This document shows, piece by piece, positions 18,101 through 26,603 of a stretch of DNA of 64,000 nt. How positions within the stretch are numbered: position 1 is the stretch's first letter; each line of letters starts with the position of its first letter. The translations under genes and the position numbers were made by a program. Origin of the DNA: Hellea sp. (GTDB lineage Bacteria; Pseudomonadota; Alphaproteobacteria; Caulobacterales; Maricaulaceae); NCBI GenBank assembly GCA_028224375.1, contig JAOIVW010000010.1:1-64000 (forward strand), in the 5' to 3' direction. The notes beneath the pieces were generated by a model. The model had not been told where the DNA came from, searched no databases, and saw only the letters and a list, made by a program, of their open reading frames with translations.

Positions 18101-18264
18101 GCGTTTTCAAGCGACTGACGAATACCCGTCGTGATGACCTCATTCGGGTCGGAAGCTTGCGCCATAGCTGTTTGCGCCATGGCCAGCATGGAGATTGAAG
18201 CACCCCCGAGCAGAAGCGCCTTCATTGGCTTAATTCGAATCGGATTTCGGCTAGGTGTCGGCAT
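15145..18264 (-). CDS. TonB-dependent receptor (Xanthomonas/Caulobacter type), alginate oligosaccharide uptake
   Basis: This 1039-residue outer-membrane receptor has an AAGGGGAA ribosome site before its ATG. The signal peptide ends at TAMAQA. The plug region includes DPNEVITTGIRQSL, an N-terminal box matching the other receptor, then DLPDQ-like KLPDQNLAEVLENITGIQ and VQIRGTDSNRLEINGV, typical of this family. The protein ends in FGGSYTF, with the terminal phenylalanine expected of a beta-barrel. It is the first gene of the alginate locus and carries the best palindromic operator. Two receptors in one locus may split short and long oligomers, or the two block types; that is a guess. Confidence 0.88.
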   Translation of the reverse strand: MPTPSRNPIRIKPMKALLLGGASISMLAMAQTAMAQASDPNEVITTGIRQSLENALIEKRQADSLVEVILAEDIGKLPDQNLAEVLENITGIQITRENGVGTGVQIRGTDSNRLEINGVSSVGAGNGRQGLNFEDINPAIIAGVEVIKAPDAKQIEGSVGGTINLRTIRPLDLKKPLLSVRGQLEDSSLSQDGVQPRLSGAIGNSWENSSGQEIGYVVSGSYTKSKNSAFRPRLDRDNLTTCDAGIERSSCPAGATHFVGVQFLNQVQEEQDFETYNISGSAEYKPTENIKLFGDIVYTDQTRNLAGSRAQFSNVSRLNGDGQPALSNNNDPLTPEFADSNINFTAFDTFDLGSDASGADLGSILAVTAGTFTPFQGTEPFDSRGAPFLRSSSDNGSRQTDSYVFRGGAEWEKGPFSASAEYSRANSKTVNPNLSSTLNFINPNSGITTRDENGIPIIFDFSDGISFGINFADPFAPTVDDLLNANNYVVDGSPTYSANEQRNTINAWRVDGSYDFADSKFDLPFIKSIDTGYRYARRTTMRDNRQASSSGSGSLANSLNAGAIAQLLAPIPDNFGSGTNSDLFVQDLLHINPNIVGDPIDTINTLNAAAAAQGLGPILGTTLESRASEFFDIEEETNAIYGQINFESDFNGIGFRGNVGLRYVDTDISADANIVDINGVTPITIDSGYDHFLPRINLVVDATDDIAIRGSYNREINRPSFTSIAPARTFPNTNGVNSNSVTGNPFIEPEEIDAFDVSAEWYFAPEAVLSVGYFYKSRDGLFGTFVDEPGGVGDPGVIAPDTRDVIGPVCEAGGIFSAGTSPGIFGDEDRTGLGVCVGDQFPFNSDNSTTQQGIEVALQYNLAGWEDRLGGFGWASGFGIIANYTYQTEDNNTGVTPIAGGRAQAIFAAQGFDTATNPAVRETATLLNLSKNAYNLTGYYEKYGLSARLRYTYRSSFRTDDLPGTGNVFDPLGFRGVNESRGQLNGSLSYDINDNFTVNVDAVNLTESSSDIFCVNNNALLCYEGITDRRIQFGGSYTF

Positions 18265-18346
18265 GTTTTATTCCCCTTGGAAAGTTGCTGCTTTATTATG
18301 AGGGAGAAAAAAGCCAGTTAATTACACTATGTCAACCTTTATGTTG

Positions 18347-18375
18347 ACCAATAATACCGTATTGGTATGACCAAT
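18347..18375 (-). promoter_or_regulatory. GntR-type operator upstream of the second TonB receptor
   Basis: ATTGGTATGACCAAT at 18361-18375 is a 15-bp palindrome with perfect 6-bp arms matching TNGTNNNACNA. An ACCAAT half-site at 18347-18352 lies 8 bases away. A TTGACA -35 candidate is at 18330-18335 on the minus strand, with no good -10 at 17 bases. The rest of the 299-bp gap between this receptor and mtnP shows no gene. Confidence 0.7.
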
Positions 18376-18563
18376 TGACGATTTTAAGAATATGTTGCAT
18401 TTGAGACACAGTTTTAGACGTTTTTTACCTTTTTGCGATGGATTTTTAGGCGTGTCAGGGCAATCTTTCCATAAAACCACGCATTATATTGACTGCCGCG
18501 GCAACGGATTCGCCCGGAAAAGGAATCAATAACGTCAAATTTTAGGCCACTCGCAGGATGGCT

Positions 18564-19448
18564 TTACGACCCGCTTAAAACACGCCCTGCAACAGCATCT
18601 AGCATGGCCAAGCGCTGAGGGTCGCGAGCCTCTGGCGCTGTGATCATCGCCACGTCCAGATTGGTTTCTATGCCTTGCGCGCTGTTGTCGCGAGCGCCTT
18701 GGGCTTTGAGGATTTGGACCATTTCTTTGACCGTATTGGAGGCTTTAGCCGCATTTTCCATCAGCACAGCAATCACGGCAGCAACATCGACATTGCCGTG
18801 GCCTTCGTGCCAGCAATCAAAATCTGTGACCATCGCAACGGTGGCGTAAGGCAGCTCAGCTTCGCGGGCGAGCTTAGCTTCGGGCATATTGGTCATGCCG
18901 ATGACATCACAGCCCCAGCTGCGATACATATGGCTCTCGGCTTTGGTCGAAAATTGCGGGCCTTCCATGGCCAAGTATGTCCCGCCTTGATGGACGTTTG
19001 CGCCAGCCGCTTGAGCCGCCTTAGCTGCAAAACCCGCCATACGCGCACAAACAGGGTCGGCCACAGAGACATGGGCGACCATGCCTTTGCCGAAAAAGCT
19101 TTTCTCGCGCTTAAAAGTGCGGTCGATGAATTGGTCGACAATCACGAAATCACCGGGCGGGTAATCCGCCTTCAAAGAGCCGACGGCAGAGAGCGAGAGC
19201 AAATCCGTACAGCCAGCACGCTTCATCGCATCTATATTGGCGCGGTAATTGACATCACTGGGCGTTAAAGGGTGCCCGCGTCCATGGCGCGGCAGGAACC
19301 GCAGCTTAATACCGTCTAGCTCTGCAAAGAGAATATCATCAGAGGGCATGCCCCAAGGCGTCTCGATAGAGATCCATTCAGGGTTTTCCAGCCCATCAAT
19401 CTCATACAGGCCTGATCCGCCAATAATCCCTAATACCCAATCTGACAT
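18564..19448 (-). CDS. mtnP: S-methyl-5'-thioadenosine phosphorylase
   Basis: This cytoplasmic phosphorylase converts methylthioadenosine and phosphate to adenine and methylthioribose 1-phosphate in methionine salvage. The 294-residue protein shows the family's phosphate site (IIGGSGLY at the N-terminus and FLPRHGRGH near 50-58). LSAVGSLKADYPPGDFV and the purine site MEGPQFSTKAES follow, then GMTNMPEAKLAREAE. It is a single gene, on the minus strand, downstream of the petABC operon terminator and upstream of the alginate locus. No other methionine-salvage gene is next to it. Confidence 0.93.
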   Translation of the reverse strand: MSDWVLGIIGGSGLYEIDGLENPEWISIETPWGMPSDDILFAELDGIKLRFLPRHGRGHPLTPSDVNYRANIDAMKRAGCTDLLSLSAVGSLKADYPPGDFVIVDQFIDRTFKREKSFFGKGMVAHVSVADPVCARMAGFAAKAAQAAGANVHQGGTYLAMEGPQFSTKAESHMYRSWGCDVIGMTNMPEAKLAREAELPYATVAMVTDFDCWHEGHGNVDVAAVIAVLMENAAKASNTVKEMVQILKAQGARDNSAQGIETNLDVAMITAPEARDPQRLAMLDAVAGRVLSGS

Positions 19449-19484
19449 AGCTGTCTCCGTGAATTTGCTAAATATACCCTACAA

Positions 19485-19516
19485 AAAAACCGCCCGTGTG
19501 AAAGCAGGCGGTTTTT
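19485..19516 (-). terminator. Rho-independent terminator of the petABC operon
   Basis: A perfect 10-bp stem (19485-19494 with 19507-19516) has a GC core (CCGCC/GGCGG) and A/T flanks. It is followed on the minus strand by T residues. It lies about 25 bases after the cytochrome c1 stop at 19539. Confidence 0.85.
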
Positions 19517-19538
19517 AAAATTTTTTGTGAAAACAACT

Positions 19539-20363
19539 TTAGTGCTCCACGTTTCTCCAAACGCGCTTATATGAGAACCATAACAGCACAGCGAGGATCA
19601 GCAGATAGAGCATCGTCATAAAGCCAACGCTTTTACGGACTTCCATTTTCGGGTCAGCAGACCAGGCCAAAAACTCTGTTACATCCGTCGACATTTGCTC
19701 CACAGTGGCCTCAGTGCCGTCAGCATATTCAACCAGCCCCTCGGACAAAGGCGCCGCCATAGCGATTTTGCCGCCTTCCATCACTGGGTTATAATGAAGT
19801 CCAGCCGTCAGCTCCACGCCCTCTGGCACTGGTGTGTCATAGGCAACAAGCAGGTTATGGATATAATCAGCCCCGCCGCCACGGGCTGACACAATAACAG
19901 ACAAATCTGGCGGAAGTCCGCCGCCATTACTAGCACGGGCCGCCGCTACATTAGGATAAATAGGCGGAAACTTATCAGCCGGAACACCTGGACGTTCAAT
20001 GATATCGCCTGTTTCCGTATCAACGTCTTCAATACTCCAATCCGCCGCGAAGTTTTTCACTAAAGGGTTATCATTGGGATTCGGGTAAGCCTTATTATAA
20101 AAGGGCGCTCCCTTATCGCCAAGATGACGGAAGGACAGATGCTGCAGCTGATGACAGCTGGAACAGACTTCGCGGTAAACTTGATAACCGCGCTGCGCAG
20201 CCGCTTTATCATAAGTGCCAAAAGGTCCCTGGAAGTGCCAATGCTTATGCACCATTTCATAATCACCCGTTCCGCCGTCACCCGCCGCATAGGCGAGACC
20301 TGACACAGCGGCGATAATCGCGGCGGTTCCCGAGAGGATAAGTGTTTTCGTTTTCATGGCCAT
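19539..20363 (-). CDS. petC: Cytochrome c1 of the cytochrome bc1 complex
   Basis: The haem-c subunit of complex III passes electrons from the Rieske protein to a soluble cytochrome c. From ATG 20363, which has AGGAG at good spacing, it has 274 residues; longer in-frame starts would overlap the cytochrome b gene. The signal peptide ends near GLAYAAG. The haem-binding motif is C67-S-S-C70-H71, and IAMAAPL contains the likely axial methionine. A C-terminal membrane anchor (about 245-265, TMLYLLILAVLLWFSY) ends with basic residues. It is the third gene of the petA-petB-petC operon, 10 bases after petB. Confidence 0.95.
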   Translation of the reverse strand: MAMKTKTLILSGTAAIIAAVSGLAYAAGDGGTGDYEMVHKHWHFQGPFGTYDKAAAQRGYQVYREVCSSCHQLQHLSFRHLGDKGAPFYNKAYPNPNDNPLVKNFAADWSIEDVDTETGDIIERPGVPADKFPPIYPNVAAARASNGGGLPPDLSVIVSARGGGADYIHNLLVAYDTPVPEGVELTAGLHYNPVMEGGKIAMAAPLSEGLVEYADGTEATVEQMSTDVTEFLAWSADPKMEVRKSVGFMTMLYLLILAVLLWFSYKRVWRNVEH

Positions 20364-20373
20364 TCCCACTCTC

Positions 20374-21660
20374 CTATTCCGCCGGCGCCGCAGCGCTGTG
20401 GGACGTATCGCCCAAAATCGCTTTGGTAATGGATTCGGGCCTATCTTTGGGGTTTTCGACGAGGCCCAGAATAGGCAGGATGACAACGAAATAAGCGAAG
20501 TAATAGATTGTCGCGATGCGAGAGAGCCATGTGAAGTTCAAGCCTTTATCGCCTACGCTCATAAAGGGCACCATGTTATCAGGTGTCTCCGCGCCGCACC
20601 ATCCGAGGATGAAGCAGAAGAAAAGGAAAATCCAGAAGAAGCCGCGCGCCACAGGACGGAAGCGCATGGAGCGAACCTTAGACGTATCAAGCCAAGGCAA
20701 GACAAAGAGCACAGCAATCGCGCCTATCATCAGAAGGATACCCGCAAGCTTATCCGGAACGGCGCGCAAAATGGCATAGAAGGGCAGGAAATACCATTCA
20801 GGAACAATATGGGGCGGCGTCTTGAGCGCGTCAGCTTGGATATAGTTATCCGCATGGCCCAGCGCGTCCGGTTGATAGAAGAGGAAGAAGGCGAAAATCA
20901 GCAAGAAAACCACCACAGCAAAGGCGTCTTTGACGGTATAATAGGGGTGGAAGCTCAGCGTATCTTTCTGCGTTTTGGGCGTAATCCCGATAGGGTTATT
21001 CTGCCCCACATGATGAAGCGCCCAAACATGCACAGCCACAAGGGCTGCGATAACGAAAGGCAAGAGGTAATGCAGTGCAAAGAAACGGTTTAGCGTGGCA
21101 TTATCGACGGCATATCCGCCCAAAAGCCACTGCTGAAGGCTCTCGCCGACAACCGGAACCGCGCCAAAGAAGCCTGTAATCACGGTCGCGCCCCAGAAAG
21201 ACATCTGACCCCAAGGAAGCGTGTAGCCCAAGAAGCCTGTCGCCATCATGACAAGATAAATCAGGCAGCCTATAATCCACAAAACTTCGCGCGGGGCCTT
21301 GTAAGACCCATAATAAAGACCGCGGAACATATGCACATAAACGGCAAAGAAAAACATCGACGCCCCAACCGCATGCATAGGCTGCAAAAGCCAGCCAAAC
21401 GGCACATCGCGGCGGATACGCTGAACGGAATCAAAGGCGAAATCAATATGCGGAACATAATGCATCGCAAGGATGATGCCGGTGATAATTTGAGAGACGA
21501 GGCAAAGCGCTAAAATACCGCCAAATGTGTACCAATAATTGAGGTTACGCGGTGACGGGAAGGTCATGAAATCCGCGCCCATGCGCACGATGGGCAGACG
21601 TTGATCCAGCCATTTCGTAGCGCCGTATTTAGGTTCGTATGTAGAAGGGTGACCGCTCAT
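20374..21660 (-). CDS. petB: Cytochrome b of the cytochrome bc1 complex
   Basis: This 428-residue integral membrane protein carries the two b haems and both quinone sites of complex III. Recognisable segments include the early helix with [11 protein letters not shown], the Qo-loop helix with [19 protein letters not shown], and [14 protein letters not shown] for the PEWY motif. Conserved haem-ligand histidines lie in the HAVG and [15 protein letters not shown] helices. The C-terminus beyond the last helix is short. It is the middle gene of the operon, 2 bases after petA. Confidence 0.96.
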   Translation of the reverse strand: MSGHPSTYEPKYGATKWLDQRLPIVRMGADFMTFPSPRNLNYWYTFGGILALCLVSQIITGIILAMHYVPHIDFAFDSVQRIRRDVPFGWLLQPMHAVGASMFFFAVYVHMFRGLYYGSYKAPREVLWIIGCLIYLVMMATGFLGYTLPWGQMSFWGATVITGFFGAVPVVGESLQQWLLGGYAVDNATLNRFFALHYLLPFVIAALVAVHVWALHHVGQNNPIGITPKTQKDTLSFHPYYTVKDAFAVVVFLLIFAFFLFYQPDALGHADNYIQADALKTPPHIVPEWYFLPFYAILRAVPDKLAGILLMIGAIAVLFVLPWLDTSKVRSMRFRPVARGFFWIFLFFCFILGWCGAETPDNMVPFMSVGDKGLNFTWLSRIATIYYFAYFVVILPILGLVENPKDRPESITKAILGDTSHSAAAPAE

Positions 21661-21662
21661 AA

Positions 21663-22223
21663 CTAACCTACCTTAATCACTGTATCAGAAATATAGACAT
21701 AATCCGGAATTGCCATATTCTTAGGCGCCGGGCCTTTACGGATGCGGCCTGATGTATCGTAATGCGACCCGTGACACGGACAATACCACCCATCAAAGTC
21801 ACCTGATTCACCAACGGGGATACACCCAAAATGCGTACAGACGCCAATCATAACCAAAAAGCGCGGATCGAGTTTACCCTCAGGTGTCGGGCGCAGGCGC
21901 TCATCATCTGTTTGTGGGTCCGGACAGTCCGAGATATCGACACCTTCGGCCTCGGCGATTTCTTTGGCTGTGCGGTGACGCACAAATACAGGGGCGCCGC
22001 GCCAGAGTATTTTAAGCTGCTGCCCTTCGGCAACCTTGGACAGGTCAATCTCAACAGAGCCTGCGGCCAGCGTATCGGCGGCCTTGCCCATTTGCGCGAC
22101 GAGGGGCCACGCTAACAAAGCGGCACCAGCAGCGGCAGCTGCGCCGGTGGCGATAAAGATGAAATCGCGCTTGTCGTCATCTATGACTTCGCCATGGGCG
22201 TCTATAACCTGCGTCTCGGACAT
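21663..22223 (-). CDS. petA: Ubiquinol-cytochrome c reductase Rieske iron-sulfur subunit
   Basis: The 186-residue Rieske protein has a single N-terminal membrane anchor (about 21-45) preceded by KRDF, of the Tat-dependent uncleaved type seen in alphaproteobacteria. Cluster ligands are C129 and H131 in CTHFGC (with C134) and C148 and H151 in CPCHGSH (with C150 forming the disulfide with C134). It is the first gene of the bc1 operon. The promoter must lie in the 164-bp divergent gap to trmL. Confidence 0.96.
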   Translation of the reverse strand: MSETQVIDAHGEVIDDDKRDFIFIATGAAAAAGAALLAWPLVAQMGKAADTLAAGSVEIDLSKVAEGQQLKILWRGAPVFVRHRTAKEIAEAEGVDISDCPDPQTDDERLRPTPEGKLDPRFLVMIGVCTHFGCIPVGESGDFDGWYCPCHGSHYDTSGRIRKGPAPKNMAIPDYVYISDTVIKVG

Positions 22224-22387
22224 AGTCTGTCCTCTCCTCTTCGGGCGCTTCCAAGCCCCGTTTTAGGGCGGGTTTTGGCGAAAGCTGTTGTTCTGTCGTG
22301 CGTTCTATATATATGTGTTGAAAATTTCCACCGTTTATTCGCGTTAAAACGCCGCAATGCGTCACTCTTTCTCAGCCTGGTAAATTC

Positions 22388-22837
22388 ATGAAAATCATCC
22401 TTTATCAACCGGATATGGCGGGAAATTTAGGCGCGGTTATGCGCTCTTGCGCCTGTTTTGGCATAGAGCTTGAGGTCATAGAGCCTTGCGGCTTCCCTCT
22501 GACCGCCAAAGCGCTGCGGGCAGCGGCGATGGATTACGGCGCGCCCGAGACCCTAAAACGTCACGCCAGTTGGGAGAATTTCAAAGATAACCGCGAATCG
22601 GGGCGGCTCGTCCTCTTCACAACAAAAGGCGCAAGTCCCCTCACCCAATTTGAATTTCGCCCCAATGACCGCCTCCTCTTTGGCCGAGAATCCGCAGGCG
22701 TCCCCGAAGCCGTGCACAGCGCCGCGCAGGCCCGCGTGGTCATCCCCATCGCAAAAGGCGCCAGAAGCTTTAACCTCGCAACATCAGTCGCCATAGCCGC
22801 CTTTGAAGCCTTGCGGCAGACGGGGAAGTTGCCGTAA
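22388..22837 (+). CDS. trmL: tRNA (cytidine/uridine(34)-2'-O)-methyltransferase
   Basis: This is a 149-residue SPOUT-fold methyltransferase that modifies the wobble ribose in tRNA-Leu. Diagnostic segments are NLGAVMRSC near residue 13, LLFGRESAGVPE near 97, and the knot region IPIAKGARSFNLATSVAIAAFEALRQ at the C-terminus that binds S-adenosylmethionine. Length is typical. It is divergent from petA and followed after 9 bases by hemF in the same direction, so the pair is likely co-transcribed. Confidence 0.93.
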   Translation: MKIILYQPDMAGNLGAVMRSCACFGIELEVIEPCGFPLTAKALRAAAMDYGAPETLKRHASWENFKDNRESGRLVLFTTKGASPLTQFEFRPNDRLLFGRESAGVPEAVHSAAQARVVIPIAKGARSFNLATSVAIAAFEALRQTGKLP

Positions 22838-22846
22838 ACGCCTCTT

Positions 22847-23710
22847 ATGTTTGAGACCCGCAAAAAAACCGCCGCCGCTTGGTTTAAATCGCTTCGCGAT
22901 GACATTTGCGCGGAGTTTGAGGCTTTGGAACGTGAGGCACCTGCCGACCTCTTTCCGGGAGAAGCAGGCACATTCGTCTTCGAACCCTGGGAACGCAAAG
23001 TTGAGAACGGCGGCGGCGGCACGGGCGGAATGCTGCGCGGGCGCTTCTTTGAGAAATGCGGCGTGCATATTTCCGTTGTTAAGGGCGAGTTTGAAGGCGA
23101 GATGCGCGAGCGTGTTCCGGGCGCAAAAGACGACCCGCGGTTTTGGGCGGCGGGCATTTCCCTCATTGCCCATCTGCATAACCCGCATGTTCCCTGTGTG
23201 CATTTTAACACGCGCTATATCGTGACAACCCAAGACTGGTTTGGCGGCGGCGGAGATTTAACCCCGACCCAAGCCAAAGACCGCGTTCAAACCTCCCCGG
23301 ATGCCATCGCCTTCCACGCAGGTATGAAGGCGGCGTGTGACGCGCATGAGGTTGCGGATTATGAAGCGTTTAAAAAAGGCTGTGATGACTATTTCCATCT
23401 TCATCACCGCGACGAGGCGCGCGGCGTGGGCGGGATTTTCTATGACCGTTTTAACAGCGGCGATTGGGACGCCGACTTCGCCTTCACCCAAGATGTCGGG
23501 CGGCATTTCAAAGACACTTACGCCGCCATCACGCGAGGCCGCATGAATGAGCCATGGACAGAGCTTGACCGCGAAGAGCAGCTCATTCAGCGCGGACGCT
23601 ATGTCGAATTTAACCTGCTCTGGGATCGCGGCACGACATTCGGGCTCAAAACTGGCGGGAATATCAAGACGATTTTGAGTTCCATGCCGCCTGTGGTAAA
23701 ATGGCCATAG
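22847..23710 (+). CDS. hemF: Oxygen-dependent coproporphyrinogen III oxidase
   Basis: This cytosolic enzyme decarboxylates coproporphyrinogen III to protoporphyrinogen IX using O2 in haem synthesis. The 287-residue length is normal. Conserved blocks include GGGGTGGMLRGRFFEKCGVH, PHVPCVHFNTRYI, WFGGGGDLTP, FHLHHRDEARGVGGIFYD and YVEFNLLWDRGTTFGLKTGGN with the closing SMPPVVKW. It follows trmL closely. Its TAG stop is immediately followed by the ATG of a small unrelated membrane protein. Confidence 0.96.
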   Translation: MFETRKKTAAAWFKSLRDDICAEFEALEREAPADLFPGEAGTFVFEPWERKVENGGGGTGGMLRGRFFEKCGVHISVVKGEFEGEMRERVPGAKDDPRFWAAGISLIAHLHNPHVPCVHFNTRYIVTTQDWFGGGGDLTPTQAKDRVQTSPDAIAFHAGMKAACDAHEVADYEAFKKGCDDYFHLHHRDEARGVGGIFYDRFNSGDWDADFAFTQDVGRHFKDTYAAITRGRMNEPWTELDREEQLIQRGRYVEFNLLWDRGTTFGLKTGGNIKTILSSMPPVVKWP

Positions 23711-24082
23711 ATGGCGAAACGCAATGAAGAGTATTACGCACTAAAAGCCCGCATTGATAAATGGGGCGTGTGGGTGCTTTTGGTTTATCCATTCTTTTCA
23801 GGAGTTATTCTTGTGTTTGGGGGCGCGTCTTTAGGACAACGTTTACTTCCCACATCGGGAGTACCGATTGGCTTCTTCGTCGGAGGCCCAATTTGGCTGG
23901 CAAGCGTGCTTTATCTTTTCAAAAAGAAATTCGGCTTTATAATGAACTCAGCAGAGAAATGCCAAAATTACGGAATAGCTATGGCAAGAAATAATGATGG
24001 GGTCATTCTTCAAGACTATATTTGCCGTAAGTGCGGGAATAATAACAGCGTAGATTTAAATTCGTTAAACTCAAATAACTGA
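23711..24082 (+). CDS. Hypothetical small membrane protein with a C-terminal CxxC
   Basis: I do not recognise this 123-residue protein. It has two probable membrane helices (about 18-40 and 50-70), then a basic patch FKKKF. The C-terminal tail contains C83 and the pair CRKC, which could form part of a small zinc-binding site. The start directly abuts the hemF stop (TAGATG), so it would be read by reinitiation. Composition is more AT-rich towards the 3' end than hemF. Function unknown. Confidence 0.6.
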   Translation: MAKRNEEYYALKARIDKWGVWVLLVYPFFSGVILVFGGASLGQRLLPTSGVPIGFFVGGPIWLASVLYLFKKKFGFIMNSAEKCQNYGIAMARNNDGVILQDYICRKCGNNNSVDLNSLNSNN

Positions 24083-24135
24083 CTTGTAACTCAACCACGT
24101 TAGGCATTTCCGCCATTTCGTGCTATAGCTCCCCC

Positions 24136-24705
24136 ATGACCCCAGTCTCAAAACTTCTCCTCGCCTTACTCTTCTCGCTTTCGATGGCGGCAACCGCTTC
24201 CGCGCAGGTCATCGTAAATAACGGCGGAGCGGCGCAGGATTGCTATATGAGCACCAAGGCTGGAAACCCCGGAGGGCTCGGCACAATTAAGACCTGCCAG
24301 ACGGCACTGACAGAAGCGCTATCCAATAAAGACTTGGCCGCGACCCATGTGAATTTAGGCATCTTGTTAATGCGCAAAGGTGATTACGTTGACGCGCAAT
24401 CGAGCTATGAGGACGCTATCAAGCTGCGCCCGAAACTGGCCGAGGCCTATATCAATTACGCCGCGAGCCTGATTTATACGGGGCGTTACACAGAGGCCGT
24501 GAGCGCTGTTGATACCGCCATTGAGCTGGGCACGGACCAAATGCCCGAAGCGCTCTATAACCGCGCCATCGCTTATGACCGCCTCAAAGATTACAAAAGC
24601 GCCTATAAGGATTTGAAACAGGCTCTGGTCTTGCGTCCTGATTGGGCGCCCGCGATGAAATCAATTTCAGGCTATCAGGTCTCCACGCGCTCGAAATCAC
24701 AATAG
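24136..24705 (+). CDS. Exported tetratricopeptide-repeat protein
   Basis: This 189-residue protein has a clear signal peptide cleaved after TASA (about residue 23). Residues ~65-165 form at least three TPR-like helical pairs, recognisable from ATHVNLGILLMRKGDY, AEAYINYAASLIYTGRY and EALYNRAIAYDRLKDY. It should be a periplasmic scaffold protein with no catalytic residues. The gene stands alone between the hemF cluster and fabA. Its partner cannot be told from the sequence. Confidence 0.75.
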   Translation: MTPVSKLLLALLFSLSMAATASAQVIVNNGGAAQDCYMSTKAGNPGGLGTIKTCQTALTEALSNKDLAATHVNLGILLMRKGDYVDAQSSYEDAIKLRPKLAEAYINYAASLIYTGRYTEAVSAVDTAIELGTDQMPEALYNRAIAYDRLKDYKSAYKDLKQALVLRPDWAPAMKSISGYQVSTRSKSQ

Positions 24706-24790
24706 GTTCATTTCTTTGCCGCATTATTCTGGCTTGAAGTTACAGTTCTATCCCTTACATTAAGCCTTCTAACATGATGGGCTCTTGAGC

Positions 24791-25321
24791 ATGAAAAAAA
24801 TACAACCTTCCTATGATTATGATGATCTGATCGTCAGTGGCGAGAAGAGCCTTTTCGGCCCTGGAAATGCCAAGCTCCCTCTGCCGCCCATGCTCATGCT
24901 CGACCGCATCACCCATATGGATGATGATGGGGGCGAATTTGGTAAGGGTCAGTTGATTGCAGAGCTGGATGTAAACCCTGATCTTTGGTTTTTTGAATGC
25001 CACTTTAAAGGCGACCCCGTCATGCCGGGCTGCCTTGGCCTTGACGCTATGTGGCAACTCGTTGGCTTTTGGCTCGGCTGGTCAGGCTCCCCCGGACGCG
25101 GACGCGCTCTGGGTGTCGGCGAGGTCAAGTTTAAAGGCCAAGTCACACCTGACGTTAAAAAAGTCCGTTATGAGATTGAACTGACGCGCGTAATTCGCCG
25201 CAGCCTTGTCCTTGGTATCGCCAATGGCCGCATGTATGCCGATGATGAGCTTATCTATAATGCCAAAGACTTGCGGGTCGGATTATTTGTACCAGAAACT
25301 ACGTCTGAGGGAGTTGCCTAA
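24791..25321 (+). CDS. fabA: 3-hydroxydecanoyl-ACP dehydratase/isomerase
   Basis: FabA dehydrates 3-hydroxydecanoyl-ACP and isomerises the product to the cis-3 enoyl-ACP, the branch point to unsaturated fatty acids. From ATG 24791 it has 176 residues; a TTG six bases earlier is an alternative. H71 (in FECHF) and D85 (in [10 protein letters not shown]) are the hot-dog-fold catalytic pair. [16 protein letters not shown] is characteristic. The stop overlaps the fabB ATG by one base (TAATG). The 85-bp upstream gap shows no strong operator. Confidence 0.95.
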   Translation: MKKIQPSYDYDDLIVSGEKSLFGPGNAKLPLPPMLMLDRITHMDDDGGEFGKGQLIAELDVNPDLWFFECHFKGDPVMPGCLGLDAMWQLVGFWLGWSGSPGRGRALGVGEVKFKGQVTPDVKKVRYEIELTRVIRRSLVLGIANGRMYADDELIYNAKDLRVGLFVPETTSEGVA

Positions 25322-26553
25322 TGCGCCGTGTTGTTGTCACCGGAATCGGGATTGTGTCTTGTATCGGTAATGATCAGGACGAAGTTGCCGCCAGCCTAAG
25401 GGCCGGAAAATGCGGTATCACAAAAGATGAAAATATGGCCGAGCTGGGCTTTCGCAGCCAAATCTCCGGCCGCCCAGCGGACACGACTGAGCGCGCCAAA
25501 GAGGCCATCGGCAAACGCTCATTGCGCTTTATGGCAGACGCGGCTGAATGGTCAGCGCTTGCCATGCATGACGCCATTGCGGATTCCAAATTAACGGACG
25601 AGCAAGTCTCGCATGATCGCACAGGTATCATCGCAGGCTCTGGCGGCCCTAGCGCGATAGAGATTGTCCGCGCGGCTGATATTACGCGCAAGAATAATTC
25701 ACCCAAACGTATCGGGCCGTTCGCTGTGCCTAAGGCGATGTCGTCAACCGTATCGGCGACCCTCGCGACGCATTTTAAAATTAAAGGCGTGAACTATTCC
25801 ATTACCTCAGCCTGCACGACATCCCTGCACTGTATCGGCGCGGCGTGTGAGCAAATCCAATGGGGCAAGCAAGACGTGATGTTTGCCGGCGGCGGCGAAG
25901 AAATTGAATGGGCGATGTCCTCGCTCTTTGACGCCATGGGCGCGATGAGCAGCAAATATAACGACACGCCTGCCACGGCCTCTCGGGCCTTCGACGCCAC
26001 ACGCGACGGCTTTGTTATTGCAGGCGGCGCGGGCATGTTAGTGCTCGAAGATTATGACCACGCCATTGCGCGCGGCGCGAAAATCTATGCCGAAATTACA
26101 GGCTATGCGGCGACATCTGACGGCTATGATATGGTGGCCCCCTCAGGCGAAGGCGCAGAACGCGCTATGCGCATGGCACTCGAAGATGCGGCCACGCGCG
26201 GAGTGAGCAAAGTCGATTATATCAACCCACACGCCACTTCGACACCTGTCGGAGACGTTGCCGAAACAAGCGCCATTCACCGCGTCTTTGGCGAGGACGG
26301 CCCTTATATCTCAGCCACGAAATGCCTGACAGGTCACAGCCTCGGCGCGGCGGGCGTGCAAGAAGCGATTTACAGCCTCATCATGATGGACCGCGGCTTT
26401 GTCGCCCCCTCCATTAATATCACAGAGCTTGATCCTGAATTGCCGCAAGTTAACATTGCCCGCGAGATGGTCGAGACGGAGCTGACCTCTGTCATGTCCA
26501 ATAGCTTTGGCTTTGGCGGCACCAATGGCAGCGTGATTTTCACAAAAATCTAA
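25321..26553 (+). CDS. fabB: 3-oxoacyl-ACP synthase I
   Basis: This condensing enzyme elongates both saturated and cis-unsaturated acyl-ACPs and works with FabA. It has 410 residues. The Cys-His-His triad is C165 in SACTTS, H304 in [11 protein letters not shown] and H339 in TGHSLGAAG. The closing [12 protein letters not shown] block is intact. It is translationally coupled to fabA, and fabI follows after 50 bases, giving a compact unsaturated fatty acid operon. Confidence 0.95.
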   Translation: MRRVVVTGIGIVSCIGNDQDEVAASLRAGKCGITKDENMAELGFRSQISGRPADTTERAKEAIGKRSLRFMADAAEWSALAMHDAIADSKLTDEQVSHDRTGIIAGSGGPSAIEIVRAADITRKNNSPKRIGPFAVPKAMSSTVSATLATHFKIKGVNYSITSACTTSLHCIGAACEQIQWGKQDVMFAGGGEEIEWAMSSLFDAMGAMSSKYNDTPATASRAFDATRDGFVIAGGAGMLVLEDYDHAIARGAKIYAEITGYAATSDGYDMVAPSGEGAERAMRMALEDAATRGVSKVDYINPHATSTPVGDVAETSAIHRVFGEDGPYISATKCLTGHSLGAAGVQEAIYSLIMMDRGFVAPSINITELDPELPQVNIAREMVETELTSVMSNSFGFGGTNGSVIFTKI

Positions 26554-26603
26554 CCCTATATTTATGCGCGCGGCGCAATCACGACTCTCACAAGGATAAG
26601 ATA

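Noticed and set aside
18330-18335. Full promoter for the second TonB receptor
   Set aside because: A TTGACA box is present but no acceptable -10 lies at 16-18 bases, so only the operator is called.
20356-21093. 245-codon plus-strand frame opposite petB
   Set aside because: It mirrors the cytochrome b gene, is unusually rich in charged residues and has no family features; petB is certain on the other strand.
22561-23211. 216-codon minus-strand frame opposite trmL and hemF
   Set aside because: It spans two well-supported genes on the plus strand and shows no domain.
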